Positions 41,667 through 53,084 are shown, counted from the first letter of the stretch. The stretch: DNA of 64,000 nucleotides from Demequina sp. NBRC 110053 (GCF_002090095.1 NZ_BBRJ01000002.1:671265-735264); one strand, 5' to 3'. Program-made: numbers and translations. The notes: generated by a model from the sequence alone, not told the origin.

Positions 41667-41714
41667 TACGGTGTGCAGAGACACGTTCACTGCAGCCGGG
41701 CGGCGTCAGCCCGG
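41667..41714 (+). promoter_or_regulatory. Promoter and leader hairpin of the CHAP gene
   Basis: TACGGT at 41667-41672 is a plausible -10, giving a leader of about 68 nt. In it CCGGGC (41696-41701) pairs with GCCCGG (41709-41714). GGAGG at 41734-41738 is the ribosome binding site. The remaining 41519-41666 shows nothing assignable. Confidence 0.4.
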
Positions 41715-41746
41715 TCATACCCGCCTAGCCGACGGAGGCAACGACA

Positions 41747-43651
41747 GTGCATCTGCTCTCTCCTGGGACCAGCCGACGGGCGACAGCGCTCACGCTGGCC
41801 GTCCTGGTTCTCACCCTCACGCCCACGTCCGCGACCGCCGCCGAGCCCATCGAACCCGGCGTCGAGCCCTCCGCTCCCGCGATCGAGCCCACCGCTCCCA
41901 GCGCCGAACCCGCCGCGCCCAGCGCCACGCCCAGCGCCGAGCCCAGCGCCAAGCCCAGCGCCCCCGCGGCCGCACCCGACGATGCGCCCGCCAGGTCCGC
42001 CGCCGTCGCGGCCCAGCCCATCGACGTCACGGCGCCCCGAGACCTCACCTATGGAGAGTCGGCCCGCGTCCGGTTCGAGGGCGCGGTGCCCGACGGCACG
42101 CAGGTCTGGGTCGAGTACCAGCGCGACGGCGCGTGGGTGCGCAGCTCGATCGGGGCGCGAGCCTCGGGCGGCGCCGGCTCGGTGTCGTGGACGCCGGGGG
42201 CGTCGCGCACCTATCGCCTGATCGCGGACGGCGCCGCCTCGTCCTCGTTCTCCATCGCCGTGCGCGCTCGCGTCACCTACTCCGCACCGTCGTCCGTCAC
42301 GAAGGGCAGCCCCGTCAAGGCCCGCGTGACGGTCACGCCAGCGCGCTCGGGCACGATGGCTCTCTACTACTGGAGCGACGGCGTCCTCCGGAAGTCCAGC
42401 TTCGCCGCGAAGCTCACGAACGGCACGGGCACGGTGACGTGGACGCCGGGCGCGACGCGCAGCTACCGCCTCTATGCTCCTTGGGCCGAGCTCAAGAACT
42501 TCACGGTCGCGGTCACACCGAAGAGGACCCTGTGGGTCGAGACGTCGACGCCCTCCGCGAAGTTCCGCAGCCGTGAGCAGATCCGCATCGACGCCACGAT
42601 CATGAAGCACGGCCGGGGCGCAGGCGACACTCCGTACGCGATCCAGCGTGCGGGCCTGTCCTCGGGATCGTGGAGCACCATCGCGCGAGGCACGAGCTCG
42701 TCGAGCGGCAGGGTCACGTGGAAGACGAACCCCAGCCAGAGCTACCGCTACCGCGTGGTTCCCGCGATTCCGGGTGGTCTCGCCGCAGCCAGCAAGGCCA
42801 TCACCTTCCAGCGCACGACAGGCTCACGGACTCTCGAAGCTCGAGCCTCCGAGCTGTCGCGCAGCATGGGCGACCCGGTCGGCGGGATCTACTCGATCTC
42901 GGCAAGCATCCTGAACCGTCACGGCAACCCCTACGGCGCCACGTCGGCTCGCTACCGCGTGTACGAGAACGGCACGCTGATCGAGTATCGCGTCGGGAGC
43001 AAGCGCATCACCGTCAAGACCGACGGCCGCATCGGTGCCAACTATCTCGACACGCGGTACTGGCACAGCTCGCTGGGCCTGCCCCACTACGACGTGCGCT
43101 GCGGGCTCACGGAGGGAGGGTGCGTCCAGCGCTTCAGCAACGGAGCGCTGTACGCGAACGGGTCGTCCATGAGCCGCGGGGTGTACCGCGCCTACGGCGA
43201 CACGGACGCGACGGAGATCCTCGCGGCTGCGCTCTCTCAGGCCGGTTACGAGGAGCCGAGCTGGCGCCGGAACAAGTACAACACGTGGGTGGGCGCATCG
43301 AACGCGTGGTGCGCAGTGTTCGTCGCGTGGGCGGCCTACGCCTCTGGCCACTCGGGAGAGATCCCCAAGACCACGAGCTTCTCCCGGTACGTCTCCACTC
43401 TCGAGTCCCGTGGCGTCCTGCGTGACCCGAACCGTCAGACGCCTGGGGTGGGCGCGGTGCTCATCTTCGACTGGGGCACCGGCACTCCGTACCACACCGG
43501 CATGGTGCTGTCGCGATCGGGCTCGACCGTCCGCACCATCGAGGGCAACACCGTCGCTCAGGGCTCGTCGGATCCGACCCGTGGCGTCTACGTGCGCTAC
43601 CGGCCCATGAGCGGCGTCTGGAAGTGGTACTACCCGTCAGACCTTCGCTAG
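41747..43651 (+). CDS. Secreted CHAP-domain cell-wall hydrolase with Ig-like and LGFP-like repeats
   Basis: A 634-residue exported protein. A signal peptide (ATALTLAVLVLTLTPTSATA) is followed by a Glu/Pro/Ala/Ser linker (about 33-90). Three repeats of about 90 residues then follow, each ending in a variant of SWTPGASRTYRLIA, TWTPGATRSYRLYA or TWKTNPSQSYRYRV (Ig-like or YgxT-type stalk). An LGFP-like segment LGLPHYDVRCGLTEGGCVQR and a C-terminal CHAP domain come next, with the catalytic Cys in NAWCAVFVAWA (522) and His in PYHTGMVLS (583). It likely cleaves peptidoglycan peptides. The GTG start is set by GGAGG eight bases upstream. Confidence 0.88.
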   Translation: MHLLSPGTSRRATALTLAVLVLTLTPTSATAAEPIEPGVEPSAPAIEPTAPSAEPAAPSATPSAEPSAKPSAPAAAPDDAPARSAAVAAQPIDVTAPRDLTYGESARVRFEGAVPDGTQVWVEYQRDGAWVRSSIGARASGGAGSVSWTPGASRTYRLIADGAASSSFSIAVRARVTYSAPSSVTKGSPVKARVTVTPARSGTMALYYWSDGVLRKSSFAAKLTNGTGTVTWTPGATRSYRLYAPWAELKNFTVAVTPKRTLWVETSTPSAKFRSREQIRIDATIMKHGRGAGDTPYAIQRAGLSSGSWSTIARGTSSSSGRVTWKTNPSQSYRYRVVPAIPGGLAAASKAITFQRTTGSRTLEARASELSRSMGDPVGGIYSISASILNRHGNPYGATSARYRVYENGTLIEYRVGSKRITVKTDGRIGANYLDTRYWHSSLGLPHYDVRCGLTEGGCVQRFSNGALYANGSSMSRGVYRAYGDTDATEILAAALSQAGYEEPSWRRNKYNTWVGASNAWCAVFVAWAAYASGHSGEIPKTTSFSRYVSTLESRGVLRDPNRQTPGVGAVLIFDWGTGTPYHTGMVLSRSGSTVRTIEGNTVAQGSSDPTRGVYVRYRPMSGVWKWYYPSDLR

Positions 43652-43657
43652 GCGCTC

Positions 43658-43714
43658 GCGCCGCCGCCCCGACCTGGCCCCTCAGTCGCGCGGGCTCGGT
43701 CGGGGCGGCGGCGC
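43658..43714. terminator. Convergent terminator embedded in the glycosyltransferase tail
   Basis: A 17-bp stem: 43658-43674 pairs with 43698-43714 (GGTCGGGGCGGCGGCG arm) around a 23-base loop. The loop contains the stop codon of the minus-strand gene at 43682. The right arm encodes the proline-rich end of that protein. Confidence 0.75.
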
Positions 43715-46330
43715 CTGCGGGATGGCGGAGGCGCTGCGCGCCGTCACCGGACGGTCGAGCGCGGCGACGGCGTCGATCACGCGCTGGCACGCGCCGTCAT
43801 CCCTGAAGGGGAACGCCGCGTCCATCCGCCGCTGGTACTCGACCGGCACCTCGAAGGAGCCGTCCGCCAGCTCCTGGACGGCCGCGACTGCCTCGTCAGC
43901 GGACTTGACCACGCGACCGAACCCGTCATCGTCGTACGAGTAATAGCCCTGCCGCGTGGTGTGGGAGCCCCGGAACACGTCGCTGCGGTCGAACTGGAAG
44001 TACACGACAGGGCGCGCGATGAACGCCGCGTCGAACGCGATCGAGGAGTAGTCCGTCACGAGCACCGCCGCGTCCGCGAGCACCCTCTGGATGTCATGCG
44101 TCTCGTACGACAGCACGTTCACGTCGTCGGGAAGGCCGAACTGGTCGAGGTAGGGCTTGATGTTCGGGTGCGGCATGAAGTCGATGCGTTTGCCCGAGGC
44201 CCGCGCGACGTCGCGCAGCTCGCTCGAGGTGAGGAACGCGCGCCACTGGGATGCGTACTCCGTCTCCGCGAAGTCGTCGCGTTCGTCGCGCAGCCCCCGC
44301 GCGTCTGCCCCGCTCGAGAAGAGGGACTCCCTCCAGGTGGGCGCCACCACGATCGCAGACCGGTCGGAGACGTCCGCCGCCAGACGCATGAGCCGGTCGA
44401 AGCGGGGCATGCCCGTCAACGCGACCTCGCGCGGGGTGAAGCGATACGGCGAGCCATCTCCCACGATCGCCGCGTACTCGTCGGAGGTCGAGGTGAGGAA
44501 GAGGTCGAATGATCGTCTGTTGAGCCACCGGTGCAGACCTGTGTGCACCACACCGTGCTGCAGGAACACGAAGCGCCACCGCAGTCGCTGGATGCTCCTC
44601 AGCGACTGCGGACTGTCGACGTACGGCCCCGCCTGCGAGGACACCACGTGAGTGGCGTTGAGGCACACGAGCATCCATCGCAGCGACCCGTAGGCGAGCA
44701 GGTGCCCCACGCCCTCGCGCTTGAGTCGCCGATAGTCGCGCGACGTGCGATCCAGCGCGAACCACACGCGGCGGTCGGGATCGGCCGCTCGCATGTGCTT
44801 GAAGAGATGCTCGGCGTTGTCGTGCGCGGAGTCCACGCGGTCCATGAGCACCCAGGACCCGGCGTACCGCGCTCGCACCGGTCCCGCCTTCGCCAAGGAG
44901 CGGATGACCCACGACCGGACTCGTGTGAGATTCAGGTATCGCGACGCCACCTCTGTCACCGTCGACGCCGACGACGTCGACGCGGGCGGGCCCGACAGCA
45001 CCGCCTTGAGCTCGTGCGGCGACCAACGGGTGTGCTCGCGCTGGGGGCGCGTCCGGCCGAGCGCGACCGGCACCCCGTCGAGGCTGAGCTCGAGCCTGGG
45101 CCCGGCGCTCACCCACAGGATCCGCTCGCGGGCCAAGGTGCGACCCGCGTAGATCACGTCGCGCGACTTCGCATAGACCGGCTCCGATGCGCGGCCGTCG
45201 AGCAGCACGGTCTCCCGCGGCAGCTGCCCCACATAGTGGTAGCTAAGACACACCAGTCGACGCCGGGAGTCGAGCTCGGTGAGCAGGACCGGCGACCCAT
45301 GCCAGTCCACTGCCGAGTAGCCGTATCGCCACGCCACGTAGCGATCGATCGGCAGGCGCCGAGGCGACAGTCCCTCGAGCACGTGGAGATCGACGCGCGC
45401 GAGGATCGCGGCGACCAACGCGTGAAAGCGCGCATCGACACCGTGCATCTCCGCGTTCATCTGACTGCTGGGCGCCTCGTCGCCCCTGAAGTACCATCCG
45501 AGGTCGAACAGGACCGCGTGCTGGACGAACTCCGCGACGCCCTGCCCGTCGTCGGCCGCGTCGAGCAGTCCGAGGTGCCCGACCTCGAGCACCGTGGTGA
45601 ACTTGGGCTCGTGGGCGAAGTAGGAACGCCCTGCGGTCGACACGTCGTCGCGCTCGGTGAACAGGTACTCGACGTCCGCGAACACCGCGGTGGGCGAGGG
45701 CGCCGCCAGCAGCGCGCGGCACAGCAGGTCCAGGTCGCCGAAGCCGTGCTCGAGCTCCGGATCGAACCGCAGGCCCGCGTCGCTGATCACGTCGAGCGCG
45801 ATGAACGCGGTCCTCATCACGATGGGGAACATCTCGGGCGACCGCGCGAGGTCCACCTTCACGGCGCCGCCATCCTCGAACGGTCCGTCCAGCTGGACGT
45901 GCCTGCGCGCCCGCCCCGTCTCGGGCCGGTACTGGTGCTGGCGCGCCGACGCGACGCAGAACTCCGGAGACAGGACCTGCGCCATCCGCGCGAGGTAGTC
46001 CGATGCGAAGGTGTCGGGCCCCTCAGGGAAGGTGACCCACCACCCGCGATGCTCGTCGGTCGTCACCGCGTCCAGGATCGCGTTGCGCGCGCCCATCACG
46101 GACGTGGGTGCCTGGACCACGACCGCGTCGACGGCAGTCGCACGGACCCACGCCTGCACCGTCGCGGACACGTGGGCGTCGGCGCCCGAGTCCGCGATCA
46201 CGACGCGGAGGCGAGGAGCGTTCTCCTGGGCCGCCAGCGCTCGCAGCAGCGAGTCGACCTCAGGCGAGGCGACCACTCCCACGGCTATCGCGGTCGCCTG
46301 ATCGCGCGAACCGGTGAGGCGTGGAGACAT
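43682..46330 (-). CDS. Two-domain polymer transferase: GT-A-like domain plus CDP-glycerol glycerophosphotransferase domain
   Basis: An 882-residue enzyme. The N-terminal 300 residues resemble a degenerate family 2 glycosyltransferase (AIAVGVVASPEVDSLLRALA, FGDLDLLCRALL). The C-terminal 400 residues are a TagF/TarF-type glycerophosphotransferase: VWFALDRTSRDYRRLKREGV, FVFLQHGVVHTGL, IVVAPTWRESLF, FMPHPNIKPYL and DAAVLVTDYSSIAFDAAF. Such fusions build teichoic-acid-like wall polymers from CDP-activated polyols. No membrane segment is visible. TAGACT seven bases before the ATG implies a leaderless message. With the two acyltransferase genes that follow it looks like a polymer assembly-and-decoration set. 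Confidence 0.85.
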   Translation of the reverse strand: MSPRLTGSRDQATAIAVGVVASPEVDSLLRALAAQENAPRLRVVIADSGADAHVSATVQAWVRATAVDAVVVQAPTSVMGARNAILDAVTTDEHRGWWVTFPEGPDTFASDYLARMAQVLSPEFCVASARQHQYRPETGRARRHVQLDGPFEDGGAVKVDLARSPEMFPIVMRTAFIALDVISDAGLRFDPELEHGFGDLDLLCRALLAAPSPTAVFADVEYLFTERDDVSTAGRSYFAHEPKFTTVLEVGHLGLLDAADDGQGVAEFVQHAVLFDLGWYFRGDEAPSSQMNAEMHGVDARFHALVAAILARVDLHVLEGLSPRRLPIDRYVAWRYGYSAVDWHGSPVLLTELDSRRRLVCLSYHYVGQLPRETVLLDGRASEPVYAKSRDVIYAGRTLARERILWVSAGPRLELSLDGVPVALGRTRPQREHTRWSPHELKAVLSGPPASTSSASTVTEVASRYLNLTRVRSWVIRSLAKAGPVRARYAGSWVLMDRVDSAHDNAEHLFKHMRAADPDRRVWFALDRTSRDYRRLKREGVGHLLAYGSLRWMLVCLNATHVVSSQAGPYVDSPQSLRSIQRLRWRFVFLQHGVVHTGLHRWLNRRSFDLFLTSTSDEYAAIVGDGSPYRFTPREVALTGMPRFDRLMRLAADVSDRSAIVVAPTWRESLFSSGADARGLRDERDDFAETEYASQWRAFLTSSELRDVARASGKRIDFMPHPNIKPYLDQFGLPDDVNVLSYETHDIQRVLADAAVLVTDYSSIAFDAAFIARPVVYFQFDRSDVFRGSHTTRQGYYSYDDDGFGRVVKSADEAVAAVQELADGSFEVPVEYQRRMDAAFPFRDDGACQRVIDAVAALDRPVTARSASAIPQAPPPRPSPRD

Positions 46331-46337
46331 GCCGGAG

Positions 46338-46343
46338 AGTCTA
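46338..46343 (-). promoter_or_regulatory. -10 box TAGACT for the polymer transferase (leaderless)
   Basis: TAGACT, then CTCCGGC (seven bases), then the ATG at 46330. The arrangement is the same as before the DUF368 gene. Confidence 0.5.
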
Positions 46344-46433
46344 TCGGCGTGGGCTCGCGCCGCCGCGCCGCCGTACGCTCGACTCCCGGGGGCATACCCT
46401 CGTCAGCAACGTGACGCAGCTATCGGAGGCACC

Positions 46434-47204
46434 ATGGGGACAACGCTCACCTCGCTCGCGGCGTACTCGGACGACGACGGCAACTCCGTCGAGTACGCGG
46501 GCGCCAAGGCGCACGGCGCCATCTCGATCCTCTTCGCAGGCGGCAACAACAGCCTGATCGTCCATCCCGAGGCGAGGCTGCAGAAGCTGTCCGTGCGCTT
46601 CGACTGCAACAACGCGGTGCTGACCATCGGCGCGAACACGAACGGCCGCGACCTGATGCTGGGGCTGCGGCTCGGCGAGGACGCGAGCATCACGATCGGC
46701 GACAACGTGACCACCACCAACACGGTCATCATGTCGGCCGTGGAAGGCGCTTCGATCACGATCGGCCGCGACACGATGATCGCCAGCGGCTGCCAGGTGC
46801 GCACCGACGACGGCCATCCGATCTTCGACGTCCACTCCGGTCGGCGCGTCAATGTCGCGCGCGACATCACGGTGGGCGAGCACGTGTGGCTGGGGGGCGA
46901 GTCGGTCCTCCTCGGGGGCGCGAGCATCGGATCAGGAAGCGTCATCGGCTACCGCGCGATCGTGACGAGGTCGATCCCCAACAACGTGGTCGCCGCAGGA
47001 ATACCCGCCAAGGTGATCAGGAAGCACATCGCGTGGGAGCGTCCGCACCTCTCGCTCGCCAAGCCGTACTACAAGCCCGATGCCAGCACGGTGAAGAAGA
47101 GCAAGCGGTACTGGGCCCCGACGCGCGAGGAGCATGGGCGGCCGAGCCTGAGACAGCGCCTCTCCCGGCGCCTCAGGCGCGCGCGTGGAGGCGCGCCGAC
47201 GTGA
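46434..47204 (+). CDS. Left-handed beta-helix (hexapeptide) acyltransferase
   Basis: A 256-residue protein whose middle (about 35-190) is a left-handed parallel beta-helix of [LIV]-G-x-x hexapeptides: LTIGANTNGRD, ASITIGDNVTTTN, ASITIGRDTMIASGCQV and HVWLGGESVLLGGASIGSGSVIG. It closes with VVAAGIPAKVIRKHI as in maltose and serine O-acetyltransferases. It should transfer an acetyl group to a sugar or polyol of a surface polymer. The C-terminal 50 residues are basic (RQRLSRRLRRARGG) and may bind anionic polymer or membrane. GGAGG four bases upstream fixes the ATG. It is divergent from the transferase gene. Confidence 0.85.
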   Translation: MGTTLTSLAAYSDDDGNSVEYAGAKAHGAISILFAGGNNSLIVHPEARLQKLSVRFDCNNAVLTIGANTNGRDLMLGLRLGEDASITIGDNVTTTNTVIMSAVEGASITIGRDTMIASGCQVRTDDGHPIFDVHSGRRVNVARDITVGEHVWLGGESVLLGGASIGSGSVIGYRAIVTRSIPNNVVAAGIPAKVIRKHIAWERPHLSLAKPYYKPDASTVKKSKRYWAPTREEHGRPSLRQRLSRRLRRARGGAPT

Positions 47205-47212
47205 GCGCTCCT

Positions 47213-47252
47213 GGCCGGCGGGCCTGGCCGGAGGGCCAACCGGTCGCCGGCC
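47213..47252. terminator. Branched hairpin between convergent acyltransferase genes
   Basis: GGCCGGCG (47213-47220) pairs with CGCCGGCC (47245-47252), enclosing an inner stem TGGCC (47225-47229) and GGCCA (47234-47238). It fills most of the 49-bp gap between convergent stops. Confidence 0.6.
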
Positions 47253-47253
47253 G

Positions 47254-49269
47254 CTAGCCGCGCCGCGCCTCCACCAGCGCCGCGCTCACCTCGGGCAGCA
47301 GGGTCTGCGCATAGGTCTTGGTCATGTGGCCATGGTCGAAGTACGTGATCAGCCCGCCGACGACCGGCTCGCACAGCTCCGCCGCGCACAGCAGGTCCGT
47401 GACCTCGAGCACGGTGACCTCGGCGGAGTCGAACGCACCCGCGGCCACGGCGAGCGGGTCGGGCTCGAGCGCGGCATCGCGCGGCGTCGCGCAGCGCTCC
47501 TGATAGTCGTCCCCCTCCGCGACGCAGGTGGGGACGTTGACGGCCGCAGCGGGCGTGTCCCTGAGGACCAGCACGTGCACGCCGGCATCGACGAACTCCT
47601 GGATCACCCGCGAGTACGACTCCTCCGCGACGCGCTGCTTGTCATCCTCGTCGACGCCGTCGAGCGGCGCGTAGGTGCGGTTCGACATCACGACTACGTC
47701 GTAGTCGCCGCCGGTGATCTGGGCGCGGGCCCACTCCCCGTAGGCCAGGCAGTTCTCCTGCTGCTCGTCGTCCGGGAAGACGATGGGAACGTCGACCGCA
47801 TAGCAGACGGAGATCAGGTAGGTGTCGAGCGCGCCGCCTTCTGCCTCGACGGCCTGCTCCACAGGCGGATGCCAGTGGCCTGCGTGGGAGTTGCCGTAGA
47901 GCGCAACCCTGAACGACCCGTCCTGCTCTCCGTAGTGGCAGATCACGCGGTCGGTGAACGGGCGATTGGTCCAGCACTCGTCGGCGTACACATCCGGCTT
48001 GTCGTCCGCCGCCACCAGCGGCGACACCATGAGCTCCGTGGGTTCGCACGCCGGATCGCGCAGCGCATCGGCTCCCGCGCATGGCTGCGTCGCGGCCTCG
48101 ATCGCCGCCTCGCGTTCGCGCTCGAGATGCGACTCGGTCGACGTCCACAGCCACAGCGCAGCGCCGACCGTCACCGCGACCATGGCCCCCAGCATGGCGA
48201 AGGTCGCCGCCTTGGATCGCACCAGCGCCGGCATCCGTCGCACGGGCTCCTCGACGAGCGCCCGCGAGGCCCACGCCACGAGCGCGATCACGCCGATCGC
48301 CGCAATCTTCACCGGCCAGAACACGGTTGCGCCCAGCGCGACGGGCAGGATGATCACCACGGACCAATGCCACAGGTAGATGCTGTACGACGTGTCGCCC
48401 ATCCACTGGACCGCGGGCCACGAGAACAGCCGCCGAGGGCTGCCAGGGGCTCCGTCAGCGTCGGCCAGGATGACCAGCGCCGCGCCCACCGTCGGCAGCA
48501 GCGCCGCATACCCCGGGAACGGTGTGGCACCGGTGAGGATGACGGCGGACGCCACGATCATCGCGATCCCGAGCCACGACAGCCCCGCGCGCACCGCGCT
48601 CGCGAGCACGAGCGAGCTGCGAGCCACGAACCATGCCAGCAGCCCGCCCAGGGCGAGCTCCCACATGCGCGCGAAGGTCGAGAAGTACACCTGTCCACCA
48701 CTGGTCGCGGTGTCGTGGATCGACCACGCCAGCGACACGGCGACGACCCCGATCGCGACCGCCCCCGTCGCGCCCAGGGAGGACCTGCGCAGGCGCGCGG
48801 CTGCGACCACCGCCAGCCCCAGCAGGATGGGCCACACGATGTAGAACTGCTCCTCGATCGACAGCGACCAGTAGTGCTGCGTGGGCGACGCGTCCGCGCC
48901 CTCCGCGAGGTAGTCGGTGGCCTGCCCGTAGAGGAACCAGTTCTCGACGTACAGCGACGCGGCGATGATCTCCTTCGAGACCTGGATGCGCACCGTCTCG
49001 GGCATCCACAGCACGGTCGCGATCAGCGTCGCGACGAGCACCAGTGCCGATGCGGGGATGAGGCGCCGCACTCGCCTCGCCCAGAACTCCGTGAGCGCGC
49101 CCCAGGACGACACGGGACGAGAGATCAGATGACTGGTGATCAGGAAGCCCGAGATGACGAAGAACACGTCGACGCCGACGTAGCCCCCCGGCAGCCGGTG
49201 CGGCCAGAAGTGGTACACGACCACCAGCAGCACCGCGAGCGCGCGCAGGGCCTGGATGTCCTTGCGCAT
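47254..49269 (-). CDS. OatA-like O-acyltransferase (acyltransferase-3 plus SGNH domain)
   Basis: A 671-residue membrane enzyme that acetylates peptidoglycan or wall polysaccharide. Residues 1-370 are an acyltransferase 3 domain (IQALRALAVLLVVVYHFWP, GYVGVDVFFVISGFLITSHL, YWSLSIEEQFYIVWPILLG, YLWHWSVVIILP) with about eleven helices. After a helix near 380 the extracellular SGNH hydrolase-like domain begins. Its block I is VALYGNSHAGHWHPP (Ser of GNSH, usually GDSH) and its block V is YFDHGHMTKTYAQT (Asp and His). Several cysteines (QPCAGADALRDPAC) suggest disulfides. The start at 49269 gives the canonical acyltransferase N-terminus. Confidence 0.9.
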   Translation of the reverse strand: MRKDIQALRALAVLLVVVYHFWPHRLPGGYVGVDVFFVISGFLITSHLISRPVSSWGALTEFWARRVRRLIPASALVLVATLIATVLWMPETVRIQVSKEIIAASLYVENWFLYGQATDYLAEGADASPTQHYWSLSIEEQFYIVWPILLGLAVVAAARLRRSSLGATGAVAIGVVAVSLAWSIHDTATSGGQVYFSTFARMWELALGGLLAWFVARSSLVLASAVRAGLSWLGIAMIVASAVILTGATPFPGYAALLPTVGAALVILADADGAPGSPRRLFSWPAVQWMGDTSYSIYLWHWSVVIILPVALGATVFWPVKIAAIGVIALVAWASRALVEEPVRRMPALVRSKAATFAMLGAMVAVTVGAALWLWTSTESHLEREREAAIEAATQPCAGADALRDPACEPTELMVSPLVAADDKPDVYADECWTNRPFTDRVICHYGEQDGSFRVALYGNSHAGHWHPPVEQAVEAEGGALDTYLISVCYAVDVPIVFPDDEQQENCLAYGEWARAQITGGDYDVVVMSNRTYAPLDGVDEDDKQRVAEESYSRVIQEFVDAGVHVLVLRDTPAAAVNVPTCVAEGDDYQERCATPRDAALEPDPLAVAAGAFDSAEVTVLEVTDLLCAAELCEPVVGGLITYFDHGHMTKTYAQTLLPEVSAALVEARRG

Positions 49270-49349
49270 GCCGCGCGCGCCTGCGGGAGCCCCCGCAGGC
49301 TTCGCCGCCGATGCCTCCGTGAGCTCGGGTGCGCCTGCTCCAGCAGCGG

Positions 49350-51598
<2,249 letters not shown>

Positions 51599-51640
51599 GG
51601 GTGGTCCTCACGTTCGTGTTGGGGTCCGGGTTCGGGGACG

Positions 51641-51646
51641 AGCCTA
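51641..51646 (-). promoter_or_regulatory. -10 box TAGGCT for icd(-mdh)
   Basis: TAGGCT at 51646-51641 predicts a leader of about 37-40 nt ending in GAGGACCACCC before the ATG at 51598. The rest of 51599-51836 shows an AAGGAGA for the divergent channel gene but no recognised operator. Confidence 0.45.
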
Positions 51647-51836
51647 GTCCACTCGCGCCATGACCCTCATGCCGCGCTCGGCTGCCCGGGCCCGCACGAG
51701 CGATGCGATCCTGCGCCTCGCGATCGCCCGACTCGCCGGCGCCTGCAGGCGCGCCACCGCGCATCGGCCGCACGTACCTGCCAAGATCGAACAGGACGCG
51801 CGCACGCGCGCCCGCGGACGTGTAAGGAGAACCGAC

Positions 51837-52700
51837 ATGAGCGTGCCCGAGAACAACCCGACCGACGAGGAGCTCGTCGCTGACGACATGGCCTTCGAGG
51901 AGGAGCTCGAGGAGGACGTCTGGGTCGAGGAGGCCTCAGGGCCGTCGGTCGTCGCCCGCATGCTCGCCGAGGCAGGCGGCACGTTCATCCTCGTGTTCAT
52001 GGGCGTGGGCGCGGCCCTGTTCTCCGGCGTGATGCAGTGGGGGCTGCTCGCGGTGGCGTTCGGATTCGCGCTGGGCGTCATGATCGCGGCGGTCATCTTC
52101 GGCGGCATCTCAGGCGCTCACCTCAACCCCGCCGTCACCGTCGGCGTGTGGCTCGGAGGCCGCTTCCCTGGCCGCGACGTCGCGCCGTACATCATCGGCC
52201 AGGTCGTGGGCGCGGCCGCCGCGGCCGGACTGTTCTCGCTGCTGGTCTCGACCAACGAGCTCTACGACCAGCTGGGCAGCACGCGCGAGTTCATCGGCAC
52301 CGCCTCCAACGGCTACGGCGAGCACTCCCCCACGCAGTTCGCGTGGCTGCCGGCAGGCATCGTCGAGATCGTCATCGCCGCGCTGCTCGTCGGCGTCGTG
52401 CTCGCGGTCACCTCGGTTGCGAACAAGGCGGGCGCCGCGGCAGCACCGTTCGCGATCGGACTCACGGTGGGCTTCCTGGTCCTCGTGGCGATCCCGTTCA
52501 CCAACGGCGCGCTCAACCCTGCGCGCGCCACCGGCACGGCGCTGTTCTCCGAGACGTGGGCGCTGCAGCAGCTGTGGCTGTTCTGGGTGGCGCCCATCAT
52601 CGGCGCCGCCATCGCGGGCCTGCTGTTCCGCGCCTTCGGCCCCGAGGAGGACCTCATCATCGTCGAGCGGGTCGAGACCGTCGAGGTCATCAAGGACTGA
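51837..52700 (+). CDS. MIP-family aquaporin/glycerol channel
   Basis: A 287-residue channel protein with six membrane helices and two half-helices carrying the family NPA boxes: SGAHLNPAVTVGVWLGG (about 100) and TNGALNPARATGTALF (about 225). An unusual acidic N-terminus of about 40 residues (TDEELVADDMAFEEELEEDV) precedes helix 1. The C-terminus is also acidic (EEDLIIVERVETVEV). The residue after the second NPA is Arg, as required for the selectivity filter. Water versus glycerol specificity cannot be assigned safely. AAGGAGA six bases before the ATG fixes the start. Confidence 0.92.
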   Translation: MSVPENNPTDEELVADDMAFEEELEEDVWVEEASGPSVVARMLAEAGGTFILVFMGVGAALFSGVMQWGLLAVAFGFALGVMIAAVIFGGISGAHLNPAVTVGVWLGGRFPGRDVAPYIIGQVVGAAAAAGLFSLLVSTNELYDQLGSTREFIGTASNGYGEHSPTQFAWLPAGIVEIVIAALLVGVVLAVTSVANKAGAAAAPFAIGLTVGFLVLVAIPFTNGALNPARATGTALFSETWALQQLWLFWVAPIIGAAIAGLLFRAFGPEEDLIIVERVETVEVIKD

Positions 52701-52718
52701 CCCTCTCGCGCCCTGTGG

Positions 52719-52748
52719 CGGCCCGGCCTGCGCACGCAGGCCGGGCCG
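52719..52748. terminator. Bidirectional terminator between the channel gene and the purine operon
   Basis: CGGCCCGGCCTGCG (52719-52732) pairs perfectly with CGCAGGCCGGGCCG (52735-52748). It lies 18 bases after the channel gene stop and is placed to end the purN-purH-DUF3017 transcript as well. 52749-52820 holds nothing else visible. Confidence 0.85.
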
Positions 52749-52820
52749 TTCGCGCTCACGCCCTGTCGGCGGCGCTGCTGCGCGACGGGGTGAGCGAGGC
52801 CGGCGCGCAAGGCCGCCGTG

Positions 52821-53084
52821 CTACCCGAGCGGCGTCGTGAGCCCCAGGTACGCGAGCGCCGCGGCGAGGACGAGCATCATCGACACGTCCACCGCGCGCC
52901 GTCGCACCGAGAACACCCGCGTCGCCGGCAGAGCGAGCCGGGCGGCGGCTCCGAGGAACGCGATGCCCGCCATCACGAGCACCGCAGCTCGCACGCTCAC
53001 CATGGCGCCGAACACCACGGCGCCGGCGACGACGAGCAGCGCGACGAGGGCGACGACCACGGTGGTCTGGGGAGTCTGAGGCAT
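52821..53084 (-). CDS. DUF3017 small membrane protein
   Basis: An 87-residue protein with three hydrophobic stretches (VVVALVALLVVAGAVVFGAM, VLVMAGIAFLGAAARLALPA, VSMMLVLAAALAYLGL) separated by a basic loop VFSVRRRAVDV. It fits DUF3017, an actinobacterial family commonly placed near purH or mdh. Its function is unknown. It starts 18 bases after the purH stop and is the last gene of the purN-purH operon. Conservation of this linkage suggests a membrane role connected with nucleotide metabolism, but no motif supports a specific activity. Confidence 0.8.
   Translation of the reverse strand: MPQTPQTTVVVALVALLVVAGAVVFGAMVSVRAAVLVMAGIAFLGAAARLALPATRVFSVRRRAVDVSMMLVLAAALAYLGLTTPLG

Noticed and set aside
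41519-41746. Possible c-di-AMP (ydaO) riboswitch before the secreted CHAP hydrolase
   Set aside because: That RNA class often precedes wall hydrolases, and CGTCAGC plus a small hairpin occur here. The other conserved blocks I expect are absent and the leader is probably only about 68 nt.
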